From: Natronomonas salsuginis
GTDB lineage: Archaea > Halobacteriota > Halobacteria > Halobacteriales > Haloarculaceae
Direction: 5' to 3'
Length of the DNA stretch: 64,000 bases
Assembly: GCF_005239135.1 (NCBI RefSeq)
Contig: NZ_QKNX01000008.1
Span: forward strand, 17,103-81,102
The translations under genes were made by a program, and so were the position numbers. Shown piece after piece: positions 51,984 to 61,430 of the stretch. Below the pieces are notes generated by a model. It was not told the origin of the DNA. It was given only the letters and a program-made list of their open reading frames with translations, and did no database searches. Numbering within the stretch: position 1 is the stretch's first letter; each line of letters starts with the position of its first letter.

Positions 51984-52468
51984 ATCGGGAGCGCCGCCGC
52001 GACGCGCCCCACGTCGACGTACTGGGGGAGGACGTGTACGATCGCGACCGCGACGGCCAGTTCCACACCGGTGACCATCATCGTGACGACGTTTGCGAAC
52101 CGACTCGACGTCGTCACGCCCGACGGGAAGCCGTACTCCTGGCTCGACAGCGGATAAAACAGCGCGATCCCCCGTCGGCTGCCGAGATAATCAAGTACGT
52201 AGTGGGTGAGCACGCCGATCCAGACGTAGCTGAGGTTCTCGAACAGCAGCGGGAACGCGGCGAATATCACAAGCACCGGGAGGTTGTGCAGCGTCTTTCG
52301 GTGCTTGCCGAAGGCGGTGTCGACGTCCGGAAACAGCGCGCCGAGCGTGACCGGGACCGTGACCGCGACGACGGTCCGAAGCGTCTCGATCGTCCCCGAG
52401 GGTTCGAGGACGAACCCGAGGCCGATCCCCAAGAGCGCGGCGTTGAGGACGTGTCCCTCTTTGTTCAT
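51980..52468 (-). CDS. Membrane-bound metal-dependent hydrolase (YdjM/DUF457 type)
   Basis: The 162-residue protein starts MNKEGHVLNAALLGIGLGFV. It has about four hydrophobic segments. The conserved family signature is GALFPDVDTAFGKHRKTLHN, where the D-x-D and H-R-x-x-x-H residues are thought to bind metal, plus LTHYVLDYLGSRRG. The family is predicted to be hydrolytic on biochemical-fold grounds only, so activity is inference. Confidence 0.88.
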   Translation of the reverse strand: MNKEGHVLNAALLGIGLGFVLEPSGTIETLRTVVAVTVPVTLGALFPDVDTAFGKHRKTLHNLPVLVIFAAFPLLFENLSYVWIGVLTHYVLDYLGSRRGIALFYPLSSQEYGFPSGVTTSSRFANVVTMMVTGVELAVAVAIVHVLPQYVDVGRVAAALPI

Positions 52469-52517
52469 ATCGGCCGAATGCCCGCCGCGATAAAAGGGTG
52501 TTCGCTACGCGTCGACG

Positions 52518-53012
52518 TCAGGCGGCCTCGACGGCGGCGAGCAGATCCGAGAGCGCCTGCTCTGCGATCTTCCGTTTGATCTCGGTTCGGCTCCCGTCGA
52601 AGTCGTACCGCTCGACCCGACACCACGACCCGCCGGTTCCCCACTCGTCGGCGTACGCGACGCCGATGTAGACCGTCCCGACCGGCTTTTCGTCGGTTCC
52701 CCCGGTCGGCCCGGCGATCCCCGTCGTCGCGACGCCCCAGGTCACGTCGGCCGTGTCTCGGACGCCGCGCGCCATCGCCTCGGCGACGGGGTCGCTGACG
52801 GCCCCCTCCTCGTCAAGCATCTCCCGGGGAACGGCGAGCGACTGCAGTTTGGCGTCGTAGCTGTAGGTGACGACCGATCGGTCAAAGTAGTCACTCGATC
52901 CAGCCACGTCCGTGAGCAGCGACCCGATGAGCCCTCCCGTACAGGATTCGGCCGTTGCGACGAACTCCCCGCGCTCGCGGAGGGCGTCGCCGACCGATTC
53001 TTCGATTGCCAT
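52518..53012 (-). CDS. CinA C-terminal family nicotinamide-nucleotide amidase
   Basis: The 164-residue protein starts MAIEESVGDALRERGEFVAT. The PncC/CinA-C signatures are ATAESCTGGLIGSLLTDVAG, VVTYSYDAKLQSLAV, GVRDTADVTWGVATTGIAGP and GTVYIGVAYAD. It is the stand-alone amidase domain, without the N-terminal MoaB-like half of full CinA. It hydrolyses nicotinamide mononucleotide to nicotinate mononucleotide, which ties to NAD salvage and pncB at 30 kb. The ATG at 53012 is chosen on family alignment; the longer reading adds Arg-rich residues. Confidence 0.9.
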   Translation of the reverse strand: MAIEESVGDALRERGEFVATAESCTGGLIGSLLTDVAGSSDYFDRSVVTYSYDAKLQSLAVPREMLDEEGAVSDPVAEAMARGVRDTADVTWGVATTGIAGPTGGTDEKPVGTVYIGVAYADEWGTGGSWCRVERYDFDGSRTEIKRKIAEQALSDLLAAVEAA

Positions 53013-53111
53013 GTGCGATGAACGGTCGCCGCGGACTTGAACCCGGCCCTCGACGCGATGCTGCCGGCTCAAAAGCGATAGACCGAGGTATCACCCGCGC
53101 CAAGCGGCGGC

Positions 53112-54221
53112 ATGGACGACTACGAACGGCCGCTGTTCTTCCACCTGATGAAGTACGCGGCCGAGGCCGATCGGGACGTGGTCGATATGGTGTCGGGGAA
53201 CCCCGACTGGGAGCCGCCCGAGGCGCTTCGAACCGGACTGAAAACGTACGCGGACGGAACGCCCGACGAGTTCCAGTACCCGCCGAGCGACGGGCTGGTG
53301 GAACTCCGAGCGGAGATCGCGCAGCGTCACGACGTCGACGTCGAGCGCGTCGTCGTCACGAACGGCGCGGGCGAGGCAAACTATCTGGCGATGGCGACCG
53401 CCCTCGAGGCGTTCGGCGGCGACAAGATCGCCATGGCCACCCCCGTGTACCCGTACTACCACAAGCGCACGGAGATGCTGGACGCGACGGCCACGTTCGT
53501 GCCGAGCGAACCGGACGGGACGCTCGATTCCGACGCCGTTCGCGAGGTGGTGAGCGAGGATACCGCCGCGATCGTGATCAACTCGCCGAACAACCCGACC
53601 GGCGGTGTCTACGGTCGGGAGACGAAACGCGATCTCGTCGCGATCGCCGAGGAGTGCGACGCGCTGCTCGTCTCCGACGAGGTGTACGATCGGTTCGTCT
53701 ACGACGAGGAGGCCTTCGAGACGGCGCTCGGGTTCGACTCCGCGAACGTCGCCGTCACGAACGCGTTCTCGAAGTCGATGGCGATCACCGGCTTCCGGGT
53801 CGGCTACGGGATCTATCCCGATCACCTGACGGACGCGATCCGGACGCGACACATGCTCGTCAACGTCGCCGGCTCGCGACCGGCCCAGCGGGCGGTCCTC
53901 GACGCGCTCCGCGAGACGCCCGAGTCGTACTACGAGCGAAACCGGCAACTGCTGGACGAGCGGATCGAGGCGTTCTGTGCAGCGCTCGATCGCGCGGGCG
54001 CCGAGTACGCCCGGCCGCGGGGCGGGTTTTACGTGATGGCGCGCTTCGACGGCCACCCGGGAACGCTCGACAATACGGAGCGGTTGATCGACGAGGCCGG
54101 CGTCGCCGGCATGCCGGGCGACGCGTTCGGCGACTCGCACGCCGAGTGGTTCCGATTCGCCGTCGTGACGCCGCGGGCGGAGGAAGCGGCGGAGCGGTTA
54201 GCCGCGCATTTCGGGCGATAG
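53112..54221 (+). CDS. Class I/II pyridoxal-phosphate aminotransferase
   Basis: The 369-residue enzyme starts MDDYERPLFFHLMKYAAEAD. Fold type I features are NGAGEANYLAMATALEAFGG, NSPNNPTGGVYG, LLVSDEVYDRFVYDEEAFE and NAFSKSMAITGFRVGY with PLP lysine 221. The substrate-binding Arg is expected in FRFAVVTPRA. Specificity (aspartate, aromatic or alanine) cannot be read directly. It is divergent from the CinA-like gene across 99 bp. Confidence 0.92.
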   Translation: MDDYERPLFFHLMKYAAEADRDVVDMVSGNPDWEPPEALRTGLKTYADGTPDEFQYPPSDGLVELRAEIAQRHDVDVERVVVTNGAGEANYLAMATALEAFGGDKIAMATPVYPYYHKRTEMLDATATFVPSEPDGTLDSDAVREVVSEDTAAIVINSPNNPTGGVYGRETKRDLVAIAEECDALLVSDEVYDRFVYDEEAFETALGFDSANVAVTNAFSKSMAITGFRVGYGIYPDHLTDAIRTRHMLVNVAGSRPAQRAVLDALRETPESYYERNRQLLDERIEAFCAALDRAGAEYARPRGGFYVMARFDGHPGTLDNTERLIDEAGVAGMPGDAFGDSHAEWFRFAVVTPRAEEAAERLAAHFGR

Positions 54222-54262
54222 GCTCCGAATACTTATTCGGCTGTTACCTCGCAGGACACACA

Positions 54263-55186
54263 ATGCAGAACGCTTCGGTGCTCGTGACGGGCGGGGCAGG
54301 GTTCATCGGCGGCCACATCGCGCGGACGCTCGCCGACGACAACGATGTGGCGATCTTCGATCTCACCCCGGAGTCACCCCATCCCGACTGCGAGGTGCTC
54401 GAGGGCGATATTCGCGACGCGGACGCCGTCGCGGCGGCCGTTGAGAGGTGCGACATCGTCTTCCACGAGGCGGCTCTCGTCAGCGTCGCCGAATCCGTCG
54501 AGCGGCCGACTGTGAGCCACGAGACGACCGCGACCGGTACACTCAACATCCTCGAGGCCGCCCGAGCGCACGACGCCCGGGTCGTGACGGCTTCCAGCGC
54601 GGCGATCTACGGCCGCCCCGAACGAACGCCGATCGCGGAGGATCATCCGCTCGAACCGACCTCGCCGTACGGCGTCGACAAGCTGACGGCAGATCACTAC
54701 ACGCGGCTGTACGCCGACCTCTACGGGCTGGAGACGGTCGCGTTGCGGTACTTCAACGTCTACGGGCCGGGCGGGACGGACGGCGATTACGCGGGCGTCA
54801 TCGACGTGTTCCGCCGACAGGCCCGGGCGGGCGAGCCGATCACGGTTCACGGTGACGGCTCCCAGACGCGTGACTTCGTCAACGTCGATGACGTGGTGGC
54901 GGCCAACTTCGCCGCCGCCACGGCCGACCCGGAGGCGTTCGGTCGGGCGTTCAACGTCGGGACGGGCGAGTCCGTGACGATCCGCGAGCTGGCCGAACTG
55001 ATCCGCTCGGCGCTCGACAGCGACTCCGAGATCGTCCACACGGAGCCGCGCGAGGGCGACATCGACCACAGCCGCGCCGATATCTCGCGGGCCGAGCGGG
55101 CGTTGGGATACGAGCCAAGCGTCGACCTGGAGACAGGGCTGGAGCGGCTGGTCGACGGGGAGCGAGCGCGAGGACGGCACGTATAA
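54263..55186 (+). CDS. NAD-dependent epimerase/dehydratase (nucleotide-sugar, GalE-like)
   Basis: The 307-residue extended SDR starts MQNASVLVTGGAGFIGGHIA. The Rossmann GGAGFIGG is at 10-17. TASSAAIYGRPE and YGVDK (Tyr136, Lys140) form the active site. RYFNVYGPGGTDGDYAGVI and HGDGSQTRDFVNVDDVV are typical of UDP-glucose 4-epimerases. A TATA-like ACTTATTC lies about 27 bp upstream. It likely serves surface polysaccharide or glycan biosynthesis; no glycosyltransferase is adjacent. Confidence 0.92.
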   Translation: MQNASVLVTGGAGFIGGHIARTLADDNDVAIFDLTPESPHPDCEVLEGDIRDADAVAAAVERCDIVFHEAALVSVAESVERPTVSHETTATGTLNILEAARAHDARVVTASSAAIYGRPERTPIAEDHPLEPTSPYGVDKLTADHYTRLYADLYGLETVALRYFNVYGPGGTDGDYAGVIDVFRRQARAGEPITVHGDGSQTRDFVNVDDVVAANFAAATADPEAFGRAFNVGTGESVTIRELAELIRSALDSDSEIVHTEPREGDIDHSRADISRAERALGYEPSVDLETGLERLVDGERARGRHV

Positions 55187-55211
55187 ACCGCCTGGACGAT
55201 TCCTCGGGACC

Positions 55212-56012
55212 ATGCGCGCGTTCCGGGTGGCCTACGACGGTTCGGGCTATCGAGGCTTCCAGCGACAGTCCCATGGCGAGACGATAGAGGACACGATCTT
55301 CGCGGGGCTCGACGCGCTCGGTATCGAGTTCGACGACGGCGCGCCGGTCGGCTACGCGGCCGCCGGCCGGACCGACGCCGGCGTCTCGGCGCGCACGCAG
55401 ACGGTCGCCTTCGACGCGCCCGAATGGCTGTCCCCCCGCGCGTTCAACAGCGAACTCCCAGCATCGATTCGCGCGTGGGCATCCGCCGACGTACCCGACG
55501 ACTTCCACGCGACCCACGACGCCGCAGAGCGACGCTACCGGTACTTCCTCCACGCTCCCGCGGTCGACGACGAACTGGCACGAGCGGCCTGCCGACGGCT
55601 CTCCGGCGAACACGACTTTCACAACTTCACGCCCGACGACGACGGGACCGTCCGAGACCTCTCGATGTCGACCCGACGTGCGGACGCGTTTTTGGTGATC
55701 GACTGCGTCGCTGGCGGGTTCGCCAGACAGCTCGTCCGTCGGCTCGTCTCGGTCGTCGAGGCGATCGGGCGTGGAGCCCGTGAGCCGTCGTTTCTCACCC
55801 TCGCGCTCGGTTCCGACCCGCTCTCGGGCCCGGAGGGGATCGCCCCCGCCGCCCCCGAACCGCTGGTCCTCCTGAACGTCGTTTACCCCGGCGTCGAGTT
55901 CGAGACTGACGACGACGCGTTCGCGACCACGCGGAAGATCTTCGATCGGCGACGCAGACGCCGGCTCGCGACGGCGCGCGTCGTCGGGTCGTTGGTGGAC
56001 GGCGAGCCGTAG
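55212..56012 (+). CDS. truA: tRNA pseudouridine synthase TruA
   Basis: The 266-residue enzyme starts MRAFRVAYDGSGYRGFQRQS. The catalytic aspartate is Asp55 in GRTDAGVSA. FNSELPASIRAW, HATHDAAERRYRYFLH and FARQLVRRLVSVVEAIG are conserved TruA blocks. It isomerises uridines 38-40 of many tRNAs. The C-terminal Arg-rich segment (FDRRRRRRLATARVVG) is a haloarchaeal feature. It follows the epimerase gene by 25 bp. Confidence 0.95.
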   Translation: MRAFRVAYDGSGYRGFQRQSHGETIEDTIFAGLDALGIEFDDGAPVGYAAAGRTDAGVSARTQTVAFDAPEWLSPRAFNSELPASIRAWASADVPDDFHATHDAAERRYRYFLHAPAVDDELARAACRRLSGEHDFHNFTPDDDGTVRDLSMSTRRADAFLVIDCVAGGFARQLVRRLVSVVEAIGRGAREPSFLTLALGSDPLSGPEGIAPAAPEPLVLLNVVYPGVEFETDDDAFATTRKIFDRRRRRRLATARVVGSLVDGEP

Positions 56013-56073
56013 TCCGCTATCGATCTCCGACCGACGACGACGGGTTTAGGGCGCTGCTATCCGTAGCGCGGGT

Positions 56074-57864
56074 ATGAGTTCGGTTCCCGAGCGAAGCGAC
56101 ATCGCCGAGGAGTACACCTGGGATCTGACGGACCTGTTCACCGACGACGACGAGTGGGAGGTCGCCTACGAGGCTGCGGCCGATCGGATCGACGAACTGT
56201 CGGCCTACGAGGGTCGCGTCACCGAGAGCGCGGCGACGCTCGCGGAGATCCTCGAACTCCGCGAGTCGATCATGCGAGCGGTCTCGAACGTCGCCGCCTA
56301 CGCGCGGATGCGCCGGGACGAGGACACGACGAATCAGCAGTACCAGGCGCTCACGGCTCGCTCACAGTCGCTCGCAGCCGACGCCTCCAGCGCGGCGAGC
56401 TTCATCGAACCGGAGCTGCAGTCGGTCGATCGCGAGACGCTCTCCGGGTTCGTCGAGGAGCGTCCCGATCTCGAGACCTACCGGCACTACTTCGACGACG
56501 TGCTGCGGATGAAACCGCACACTCGGTCGGCCGAGATCGAGGCGCTGCTCGCCGATCTGAGCGAGGTGACAGGGGCCGCGGGCGACGTGTACAACATGCT
56601 GACGAACGCCGATATGGCGTTCCCGACGGTCGAGGGCCCCGACGGCGACGACCGGCGCATCACGCTGTCGAACTTCACGAAGCTGCAGAAACACCCCGAT
56701 CGGGCGTTCAGACGGCGGGTCTACGAGGCCTTCTACGACGAGTGGGCCGAGTACCGAAACAGCATCGGCTCCGCGTACAAAAACAGCGTCAAGGCCGACG
56801 AGAAGCTGGCGGCCGCGCGGAACTACGATTCGGCCCGGCAAGCGTCGCTGGACGGGCCGAACGTCCCGAGCGAGGTGTACGACACGCTCGTCGACACCGT
56901 CGAATCGAATCTCGACGTGCTCCACCGCCACGCCGAGTTGAAACGCGACGCGCTGGGCGTCGACGAACTGCGGATGTGGGATCTCTACGCGCCGCTCGCC
57001 GACGGTGAGAGTCCCAATCTGGAGTACGAACGCGCGCGAGAGTACGTGGTCGAGGCCGTCGAACCGCTCGGCGACGCCTACCGGGATCGGATGGCCGAGG
57101 GGCTCGATTCGCGGTGGATCGACGTATACGAGACGGCGAACAAGCAGTCGGGCGCGTACAGCGGCGGCACCTACGACAGCCAGCCGTACGTTTTGTTGAA
57201 CTATCAGGACGACATCGCCTCAATGTACACGCTCGCCCACGAGCTGGGCCACTCGATGCACTCGGAACTGACCAGCGAGGCGCAACCGTACGTCTACTCG
57301 GGCTACGAGATCTTCGTCGCCGAGGTCGCCTCGACGGTCAACGAGGCGCTGTTGACCCGGCACCTACTCGACGTCGTCGAGGACGAGCGGTTCCGCCGAC
57401 ACGTCCTCGACGAGTATCTCGAGCGCTTCCGATCGACGCTGTTTCGACAGACGATGTTCGCGGACTTCGAACACCGCGCCCACGAGTTCGAACTCGACGG
57501 ACAGGCGCTGACGCCGGACCGCCTCGACGAGCTCTACGGCGGGCTGAAGGCCGACTACTACGAGCCCGCAACCATCGACGATCGGATCGCCCGCGAATGG
57601 ATGCGCATCCCGCACTTCTACCGGGCGTACTACGTCTACCAGTACGCGACGGGCATCAGCGCGGCCAACGCCATCGTGGACCGTATCGCGACCGAGGGCG
57701 AGCCCGCGGCCGCCGATTACCGGGAGTTCCTCCGCTCCGGCTCGCACGAGTACCCGCTCGAACTGCTCGAGATCGCCGGGATCGACATGTCGTCCTCGGC
57801 CCCCGTCGAGGCGGCGATCGACACCTACGACGAGATGGTCGCCGAGTTCGCGTCGCTGACGTAA
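56074..57864 (+). CDS. pepF: Oligoendopeptidase F (peptidase family M3)
   Basis: The 596-residue metallopeptidase starts MSSVPERSDIAEEYTWDLTD. The zinc site HELGHSMHSELTSE has His389, Glu390 and His393, with the third ligand Glu in the following helix. GAYSGGTYDSQPYVLLNYQD precedes it and the C-terminal YQYATGISAANAIVDRI block is typical. It degrades oligopeptides in the cytoplasm, a natural partner of the proteasome system beginning with PAN 120 bp downstream (proximity only). Confidence 0.95.
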   Translation: MSSVPERSDIAEEYTWDLTDLFTDDDEWEVAYEAAADRIDELSAYEGRVTESAATLAEILELRESIMRAVSNVAAYARMRRDEDTTNQQYQALTARSQSLAADASSAASFIEPELQSVDRETLSGFVEERPDLETYRHYFDDVLRMKPHTRSAEIEALLADLSEVTGAAGDVYNMLTNADMAFPTVEGPDGDDRRITLSNFTKLQKHPDRAFRRRVYEAFYDEWAEYRNSIGSAYKNSVKADEKLAAARNYDSARQASLDGPNVPSEVYDTLVDTVESNLDVLHRHAELKRDALGVDELRMWDLYAPLADGESPNLEYERAREYVVEAVEPLGDAYRDRMAEGLDSRWIDVYETANKQSGAYSGGTYDSQPYVLLNYQDDIASMYTLAHELGHSMHSELTSEAQPYVYSGYEIFVAEVASTVNEALLTRHLLDVVEDERFRRHVLDEYLERFRSTLFRQTMFADFEHRAHEFELDGQALTPDRLDELYGGLKADYYEPATIDDRIAREWMRIPHFYRAYYVYQYATGISAANAIVDRIATEGEPAAADYREFLRSGSHEYPLELLEIAGIDMSSSAPVEAAIDTYDEMVAEFASLT

Positions 57865-57953
57865 CTCGCACATCTTGACGCATTCGGAACGACACGACTC
57901 GCCGCAGTCTCCGTGTCAACGTACACCGCAAGCATCTCCCACACCCAAAGGCC

Positions 57954-57961
57954 CTTTTAAT
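57954..57961 (+). promoter_or_regulatory. TATA box for pan
   Basis: CTTTTAAT is centred about 26 bp before the ATG at 57984, giving a leaderless transcript separate from pepF. Confidence 0.45.
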
Positions 57962-57983
57962 CTCCGGCGACTATCAGACGCTA

Positions 57984-59201
57984 ATGTCGCATAGCCCCTC
58001 GCTCCCGGACCGGCCGACGCTCAACCTCGACCCCGACATGCCGGTCGAGGAGCGCTTGGTCGCACTCAGAGAGCACTACGTCAACGTTTCACGGGTTCAC
58101 GACGAGCTTTCAGATCAACTCGAACTCGCCCGCGACCGCCAATCGGAGCTCCGCGAGGATGTCACGGAACTCCAGAAGGAAAACGAGGCGCTGAAAACGT
58201 CTTCGCTGTATCTGGCTACCGTCGAGGAACTGACGGACGATCAGGTGCTTCTCAAACAGCACGGCAACAACCAGGAGGTCCTCACCGACGTCTCGCCGCG
58301 ACTGTACGACCAGCTTGAGGCCGGCGACCGGGTCGCGATCAACGACTCCTTCGCGATCCAGACGATCCTCGACGCCGAAACCGACGCCCGCGCGCAGGCC
58401 ATGGAGATCGCCGAAAAGCCTGATGTCACCTACGCCGACATCGGCGGCCTCGAGGCGCAGATCACCGAGGTCAGAGAGGCCGTCGAAGATCCGCTGTTGA
58501 ACCCCGAGGCCTTCGAGAAGGTCGGCATCGACCCGCCGACCGGCGTCCTGTTGCACGGGCCGCCGGGCACCGGGAAGACGATGATGGCCAAGGCCGTCGC
58601 GAACCGGACCGACGCGACGTTCATCAAGATGGCCGGATCCGAACTCGTCCAGAAGTTCATCGGCGAGGGCGCGCGGCTGGTTCGTGATCTCTTCGAACTC
58701 GCCGCCGAGCGCGAACCCGCCATCATCTTCATCGACGAGATCGACGCGATCGCCGCCAAGCGCACCGAATCGAAGACCTCCGGCGACGCCGAGGTCCAGC
58801 GGACGATGATGCAGCTGCTCTCGGAGATGGACGGTTTCGACCGCCGCGGCGACATCTCGATCATCGCGGCGACGAACCGCTTCGACATGCTCGATCGCGC
58901 GATCCTCCGCCCTGGCCGCTTCGATCGACTCATCGAGGTGCCCGAGCCCGACATCGAGGGTCGCACGCAGATCCTCTCGATTCACACCCGCCGCATGCAG
59001 CTCGATCCCGACGTCGACCTCGAACGGATCGCCGGGGACACGGAGGGGTTCTCGGGGGCGGAACTCGAGAGCCTCGCGACCGAATCCGGGATGTTCGCCA
59101 TCCGCGACGGCCGGACGGAGGTCGCCCGCGAGGACTTCGACGCCGCCCTACAAAAGATCGAACGCGACGATTCGCCCGGCACCCCAGTCGCCTTCTACTG
59201 A
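57984..59201 (+). CDS. pan: Proteasome-activating nucleotidase PAN
   Basis: The 405-residue AAA ATPase starts [21 protein letters not shown] coiled coil (about 30-75) is followed by an OB domain ([20 protein letters not shown]). Walker A GPPGTGKT is at 192-199 and Walker B DEID at 251-254. The second region of homology ends with [18 protein letters not shown] unfolds substrates into the 20S proteasome. The C-terminus is AFY, so the penultimate residue is Phe instead of the Tyr of the HbYX docking motif. Length is normal. Confidence 0.96.
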   Translation: MSHSPSLPDRPTLNLDPDMPVEERLVALREHYVNVSRVHDELSDQLELARDRQSELREDVTELQKENEALKTSSLYLATVEELTDDQVLLKQHGNNQEVLTDVSPRLYDQLEAGDRVAINDSFAIQTILDAETDARAQAMEIAEKPDVTYADIGGLEAQITEVREAVEDPLLNPEAFEKVGIDPPTGVLLHGPPGTGKTMMAKAVANRTDATFIKMAGSELVQKFIGEGARLVRDLFELAAEREPAIIFIDEIDAIAAKRTESKTSGDAEVQRTMMQLLSEMDGFDRRGDISIIAATNRFDMLDRAILRPGRFDRLIEVPEPDIEGRTQILSIHTRRMQLDPDVDLERIAGDTEGFSGAELESLATESGMFAIRDGRTEVAREDFDAALQKIERDDSPGTPVAFY

Positions 59202-59236
59202 ACTGCTCGGGCTCTGTCTTTCGTCCGTTCCCGCGC

Positions 59237-60166
59237 CTACACCTCGAGGAACCACTCGTCGTAGCCGTCGAGTCGCCCCTCGACCAGATCGAAGAACTGC
59301 TGTTGGAGCTCCTCGGTGATCGGCCCACGGCTGCCGTTGCCGACCGTCGTGTCGTCGACGCTTCGGATCGGCGTGACCTCGGCGGCCGTGCCAGTAAAGA
59401 ACAGTTCGTCTGCGGTGTACAGCTCGCCGCGGCCGATCGACGCCTCGTCGTGGACGGTGTAACCGAGATCGCGGGCGAGTTCGATGACCGTATCGCGGGT
59501 GATCCCGTCGAGCGTCGACTCGGAGACGCCGGTCGTGAACAGTTCGCCGTCGTTGATCATGAAGATGTTCTCGCCGGGTCCTTCGGCGACGTTGCCCTCC
59601 TTGTTGAGGACGATCGCCTCGACGTAGCCGTTCCGGCGGGCCTCCTCGCCGGCCAGCATCGAGTTGAGGTACGGCCCGGTCGCCTTCACGTTGGTCGGCA
59701 GCTGGCTGGAGGCGTGTTTGCGCCACGAGGAGACCATCACGTCGACGCCCTCCTCGATCGCCTCCTCGCCGAGATACGTGCCCCACGGCCAGCAGGCGAT
59801 GGTCGTCCGCGTCGGGCAGTCCTTCGGCGAGACGCCGAGGGAGTTGTAGCCGTAGTAGACAAGCGGTCGGATGTAACACGACGCCAGCCCCTGCTCGCGG
59901 ATGAGCGAAAGCGTCGCGTCGGTGAGCGTCTCGCGCGTGTGATCGATGTCGTGATCGAGCACCTTCGCGGAGTCGAAAAGTCGGTCGAGGTGCTCCTCCC
60001 AGCGGAACAGCGCCGGACCGTCGACGGTGTCGTAACAGCGAGCGCCCTCGAAAACCCCGGTACCGTAGTGGAGCGAGTGGGTCAACACGTGGGTCTGTGC
60101 GTCGTCCCAGTCGACGAACTCGCCATCCATCCAGATCGTGTCGACGTCCATATCGTCGAAAGCCAT
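59237..60166 (-). CDS. ilvE: Branched-chain-amino-acid aminotransferase
   Basis: The 309-residue fold type IV enzyme starts MAFDDMDVDTIWMDGEFVDW. The PLP lysine is Lys161 in LPTNVKATGPYLNSM. HYGTGVFEGARCYDT is the N-terminal family block, and EAIVLNKEGNVAEGPGENIF and SESTLDGITRDTVIELARDL complete the signature. It transaminates Leu, Ile and Val. The ATG at 60166 is chosen because family members start here. It is divergent from the methyltransferase across 130 bp. Confidence 0.95.
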   Translation of the reverse strand: MAFDDMDVDTIWMDGEFVDWDDAQTHVLTHSLHYGTGVFEGARCYDTVDGPALFRWEEHLDRLFDSAKVLDHDIDHTRETLTDATLSLIREQGLASCYIRPLVYYGYNSLGVSPKDCPTRTTIACWPWGTYLGEEAIEEGVDVMVSSWRKHASSQLPTNVKATGPYLNSMLAGEEARRNGYVEAIVLNKEGNVAEGPGENIFMINDGELFTTGVSESTLDGITRDTVIELARDLGYTVHDEASIGRGELYTADELFFTGTAAEVTPIRSVDDTTVGNGSRGPITEELQQQFFDLVEGRLDGYDEWFLEV

Positions 60167-60296
60167 GCTTCGTCTGTGGGCGGGCCCCGTAATGAGTGTT
60201 GACGATTCGTGCGGTCCGTACACGGCACGCACTCTCGTTTCGCGACCGGGACAGAAATCAGGGGGGTTATGCCCCGAGAGGTACAACACTACCCCA

Positions 60297-60941
60297 ATGG
60301 GAGTGCTCGAAGACAAGGCCCACGCCCGCCTCTTTTATAAGTACCTCTCGAGGGTGTACGACACAATCAACCCGTTCATCTGGAACGACGAGATGCGCAA
60401 CGAGGCGCTGGAGTGGTTCGGGATCGACGCGAGCGACCGCGTCCTCGATGTCGGCTGTGGGACCGGCTTCGCGACCGAGGGGCTGTTGGGCTACACCGAC
60501 GACGTCTGGGGGCTCGACCAGTCCGCACACCAACTCGAGAAGGCTTACGCGAAGTTCGGCAAGCGTGGTCGGGTGAAGTTCCACCGCGGCGACGCCGAAC
60601 GATTGCCGTTCGCCGACGATTCGTTCGACGCCTACTGGTCGTCCGGCTCGATCGAATACTGGCCCGACCCCGTCGCCGCGCTCCGGGAGGCGCGCCGGGT
60701 GACGAAGCCCGGTGGCCCCGTCCTGATCGTCGGCCCCGATTATCCGAACTCGACGGTGTTTCAGCGGCTCGCCGACGCGATCATGCTCTTTTACGACGAG
60801 GCTGAGGCGGACCGTATGTTCGCCGAGGCCGGGTTCGAAACGTTCGAACATCGCATCCAACAGCGCGCGTCCGGCACGCCTCGGGCGATCACCACGATCG
60901 CGCGCGTCCCGGACGACAACAACGCGGTGGATCCGGTCTAG
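60297..60941 (+). CDS. SAM-dependent methyltransferase, quinone (MPBQ/MSBQ-like) type
   Basis: The 214-residue protein starts MGVLEDKAHARLFYKYLSRV. YKYLSRVYDTINPFIWNDEM is a family-specific N-terminus, followed by motif I RVLDVGCGTGFATEGLLG, VWGLDQSAHQLEKA, and post-motif FHRGDAERLPFADDSFDAYW. This arrangement resembles the archaeal relatives of plant VTE3, which methylate quinone head groups, so a role in menaquinone modification is plausible but not proven. A UbiE-type role is the alternative. Confidence 0.85.
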   Translation: MGVLEDKAHARLFYKYLSRVYDTINPFIWNDEMRNEALEWFGIDASDRVLDVGCGTGFATEGLLGYTDDVWGLDQSAHQLEKAYAKFGKRGRVKFHRGDAERLPFADDSFDAYWSSGSIEYWPDPVAALREARRVTKPGGPVLIVGPDYPNSTVFQRLADAIMLFYDEAEADRMFAEAGFETFEHRIQQRASGTPRAITTIARVPDDNNAVDPV

Positions 60942-61393
60942 GCGGTCGCATCGAGGGTGGCGATCACCGCGTCGTTCACGGCGAGCCGAACCGTCACGGT
61001 GTCGCCCGGTTCGATCGCCGGTCGGTTCGTATCCGCCACCCGGAGCGAGGCGGTCTCACCTGCCCGCCACTCGCTCGTCGTCGCGCTGTTGAACGCCCCG
61101 GTTGGAGCGCTCTCGAACCCGCGCGCGGAAAAGAACGGCACGGGTGGCTGTTCGTCGAGCGACTCGCCGTCGACCCGAACGCGAACCGAGAGTTCCTCGG
61201 GGTCGATCGCGTCACCGGAGAGATGCGTCACTCGTAGCTCGCCGGCAGGATCGACGGTCAACTCGAACGCGGCGACGGTCGGTTCTGAAGGGGGTTCGAT
61301 CGAGGCGGTCGCACCCACCGTGACGGCGAGCAGAACCGTCACCGCGAGCAGACAGACGACGCCGACAACGGGAGTGAGTCCACGGGATGACAC
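60938..61393 (-). CDS. Archaeal type IV pilin-like protein
   Basis: The 151-residue protein starts MSSRGLTPVVGVVCLLAVTV. The class III signal peptide has SRG followed by LTPVVG, with predicted cleavage by the PibD/prepilin peptidase between G5 and L6. The hydrophobic stretch (VGVVCLLAVTVLLAVTVGAT) is the assembly helix. The mature C-terminal domain is beta-rich. The stop overlaps by 4 bp with the convergent methyltransferase stop. Operon with the DUF7096-type gene is suggested by the 37-bp gap. Pilus or archaellum assembly is likely, but no assembly genes are near. Confidence 0.85.
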   Translation of the reverse strand: MSSRGLTPVVGVVCLLAVTVLLAVTVGATASIEPPSEPTVAAFELTVDPAGELRVTHLSGDAIDPEELSVRVRVDGESLDEQPPVPFFSARGFESAPTGAFNSATTSEWRAGETASLRVADTNRPAIEPGDTVTVRLAVNDAVIATLDATA

Positions 61394-61430
61394 GGGGGGT
61401 CTGGTCCCGTCTTTGTATATAAATCGTCGC

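Noticed and set aside
53112..55186. Aminotransferase plus epimerase as a complete sugar-nucleotide biosynthesis operon
   Set aside because: The epimerase has its own TATA-like box and the aminotransferase is of the amino-acid type, so a shared pathway is not supported.
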